A stretch of 5,583 bases of DNA from Mollicutes bacterium (GTDB lineage: Bacteria > Bacillota_I > Bacilli_A > RF39 > UBA660): positions 1-5,583 of the forward strand of contig DUUS01000140.1 of the NCBI GenBank assembly GCA_012841465.1, in the 5' to 3' direction. The notes under the pieces are model-generated. The model was given only the letters and a program-made list of their open reading frames with translations, had not been told where the DNA came from and made no database searches. Positions 5,327 to 5,583 of the stretch are shown here, one piece after another (positions within the stretch are counted from its first letter, which is position 1; every line of letters begins with the position of its first letter). Made by a program: the position numbers and the translations under genes.

Positions 5327-5583
5327 GATAACTCTTCCTCAATTCTAAGTAATTCATTATACTTAGCAACTCTCTCTCCCCTGCATAGAGAACCTGTCTT
5401 AATATAACCTAAATCAAGACCAACCGCAAGATGAGATATAAAAGTATCTTCGGTCTCACCGCTTCGGTGAGAAATAATTGTTTTAAAATTATTTTCCTTA
5501 GCAAGATTAATAGTATCAATCATTTCACTAATAGTACCAATTTGATTTGCCTTAAGTAATATTGAATTATTATATTTCTCATC
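5323..5583 (-). CDS. eno: Enolase, C-terminal part (5' end beyond the right edge)
   Basis: Enolase converts 2-phosphoglycerate to phosphoenolpyruvate in glycolysis. Only the last 86 residues are present, and the frame stays open to the window edge, beginning DEKYNNSILLKANQIGT. This segment contains the conserved catalytic lysine in LLKANQ (fragment residue 11, equivalent to yeast Lys345), the substrate loop SHRSGETED (38-46), the substrate-binding lysine in YIKTG (residue 62, equivalent to yeast Lys396), and the C-terminal RVAKYNELLRIEEEL. The end matches the family exactly at the TGA, which also shows that TGA is a stop in this organism. The apparent ATG at 5523 is an internal methionine, not the start. 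Being first in the visible series, eno probably shares its transcript with the small gene and murF. Confidence 0.97.
   Translation of the reverse strand, partial: DEKYNNSILLKANQIGTISEMIDTINLAKENNFKTIISHRSGETEDTFISHLAVGLDLGYIKTGSLCRGERVAKYNELLRIEEELS

Overview
The window is compact, AT-rich bacterial chromosome in which every gene reads on the minus strand. Gene content (enolase, MurF, SecG, RNase R, SmpB, a LytTR response regulator), strong Shine-Dalgarno sites and very short intergenic gaps point to a low-GC Gram-positive (Bacillota). My inference is an uncultured Bacilli or Erysipelotrichia-like lineage. Two observations argue against a Mycoplasma-type organism. TGA is a true stop: enolase ends at its conserved C-terminus exactly at a TGA. 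In addition, murF implies a peptidoglycan wall. I cannot name the species.

Layout in transcription order, from high to low coordinates: (1) The C-terminal 86 residues of enolase enter from the right edge. Enolase overlaps by 4 nt a 128-residue protein of unknown function with a Cys-His-Asp pattern, and that gene overlaps murF by 1 nt. After a 48-nt gap with a candidate promoter comes secG, closed by an intrinsic terminator 2 nt after its stop codon. (2) A strong extended -10 promoter follows at once and drives rnr (RNase R). The rnr 3' end overlaps smpB by 11 nt. (3) A 76-nt gap holds a well-formed promoter plus an inverted repeat and a palindrome. It precedes a LytTR response regulator gene that runs off the left edge.

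Biologically the window joins glycolysis (enolase), the last cytoplasmic peptidoglycan-precursor ligation (MurF), protein export (SecG) and ribosome rescue with decay of faulty mRNA (SmpB, RNase R), next to a two-component output regulator. The eno, secG, rnr, smpB order is a familiar Gram-positive arrangement. The less usual parts are the small gene plus murF inserted between eno and secG, and the response regulator where ssrA (tmRNA) is often found. No stretch over 300 bases lacks a gene. I see no mobile element, CRISPR array, tRNA or rRNA, and I found no evidence of a wholly new system. The most open item is the small Cys-His-Asp protein.
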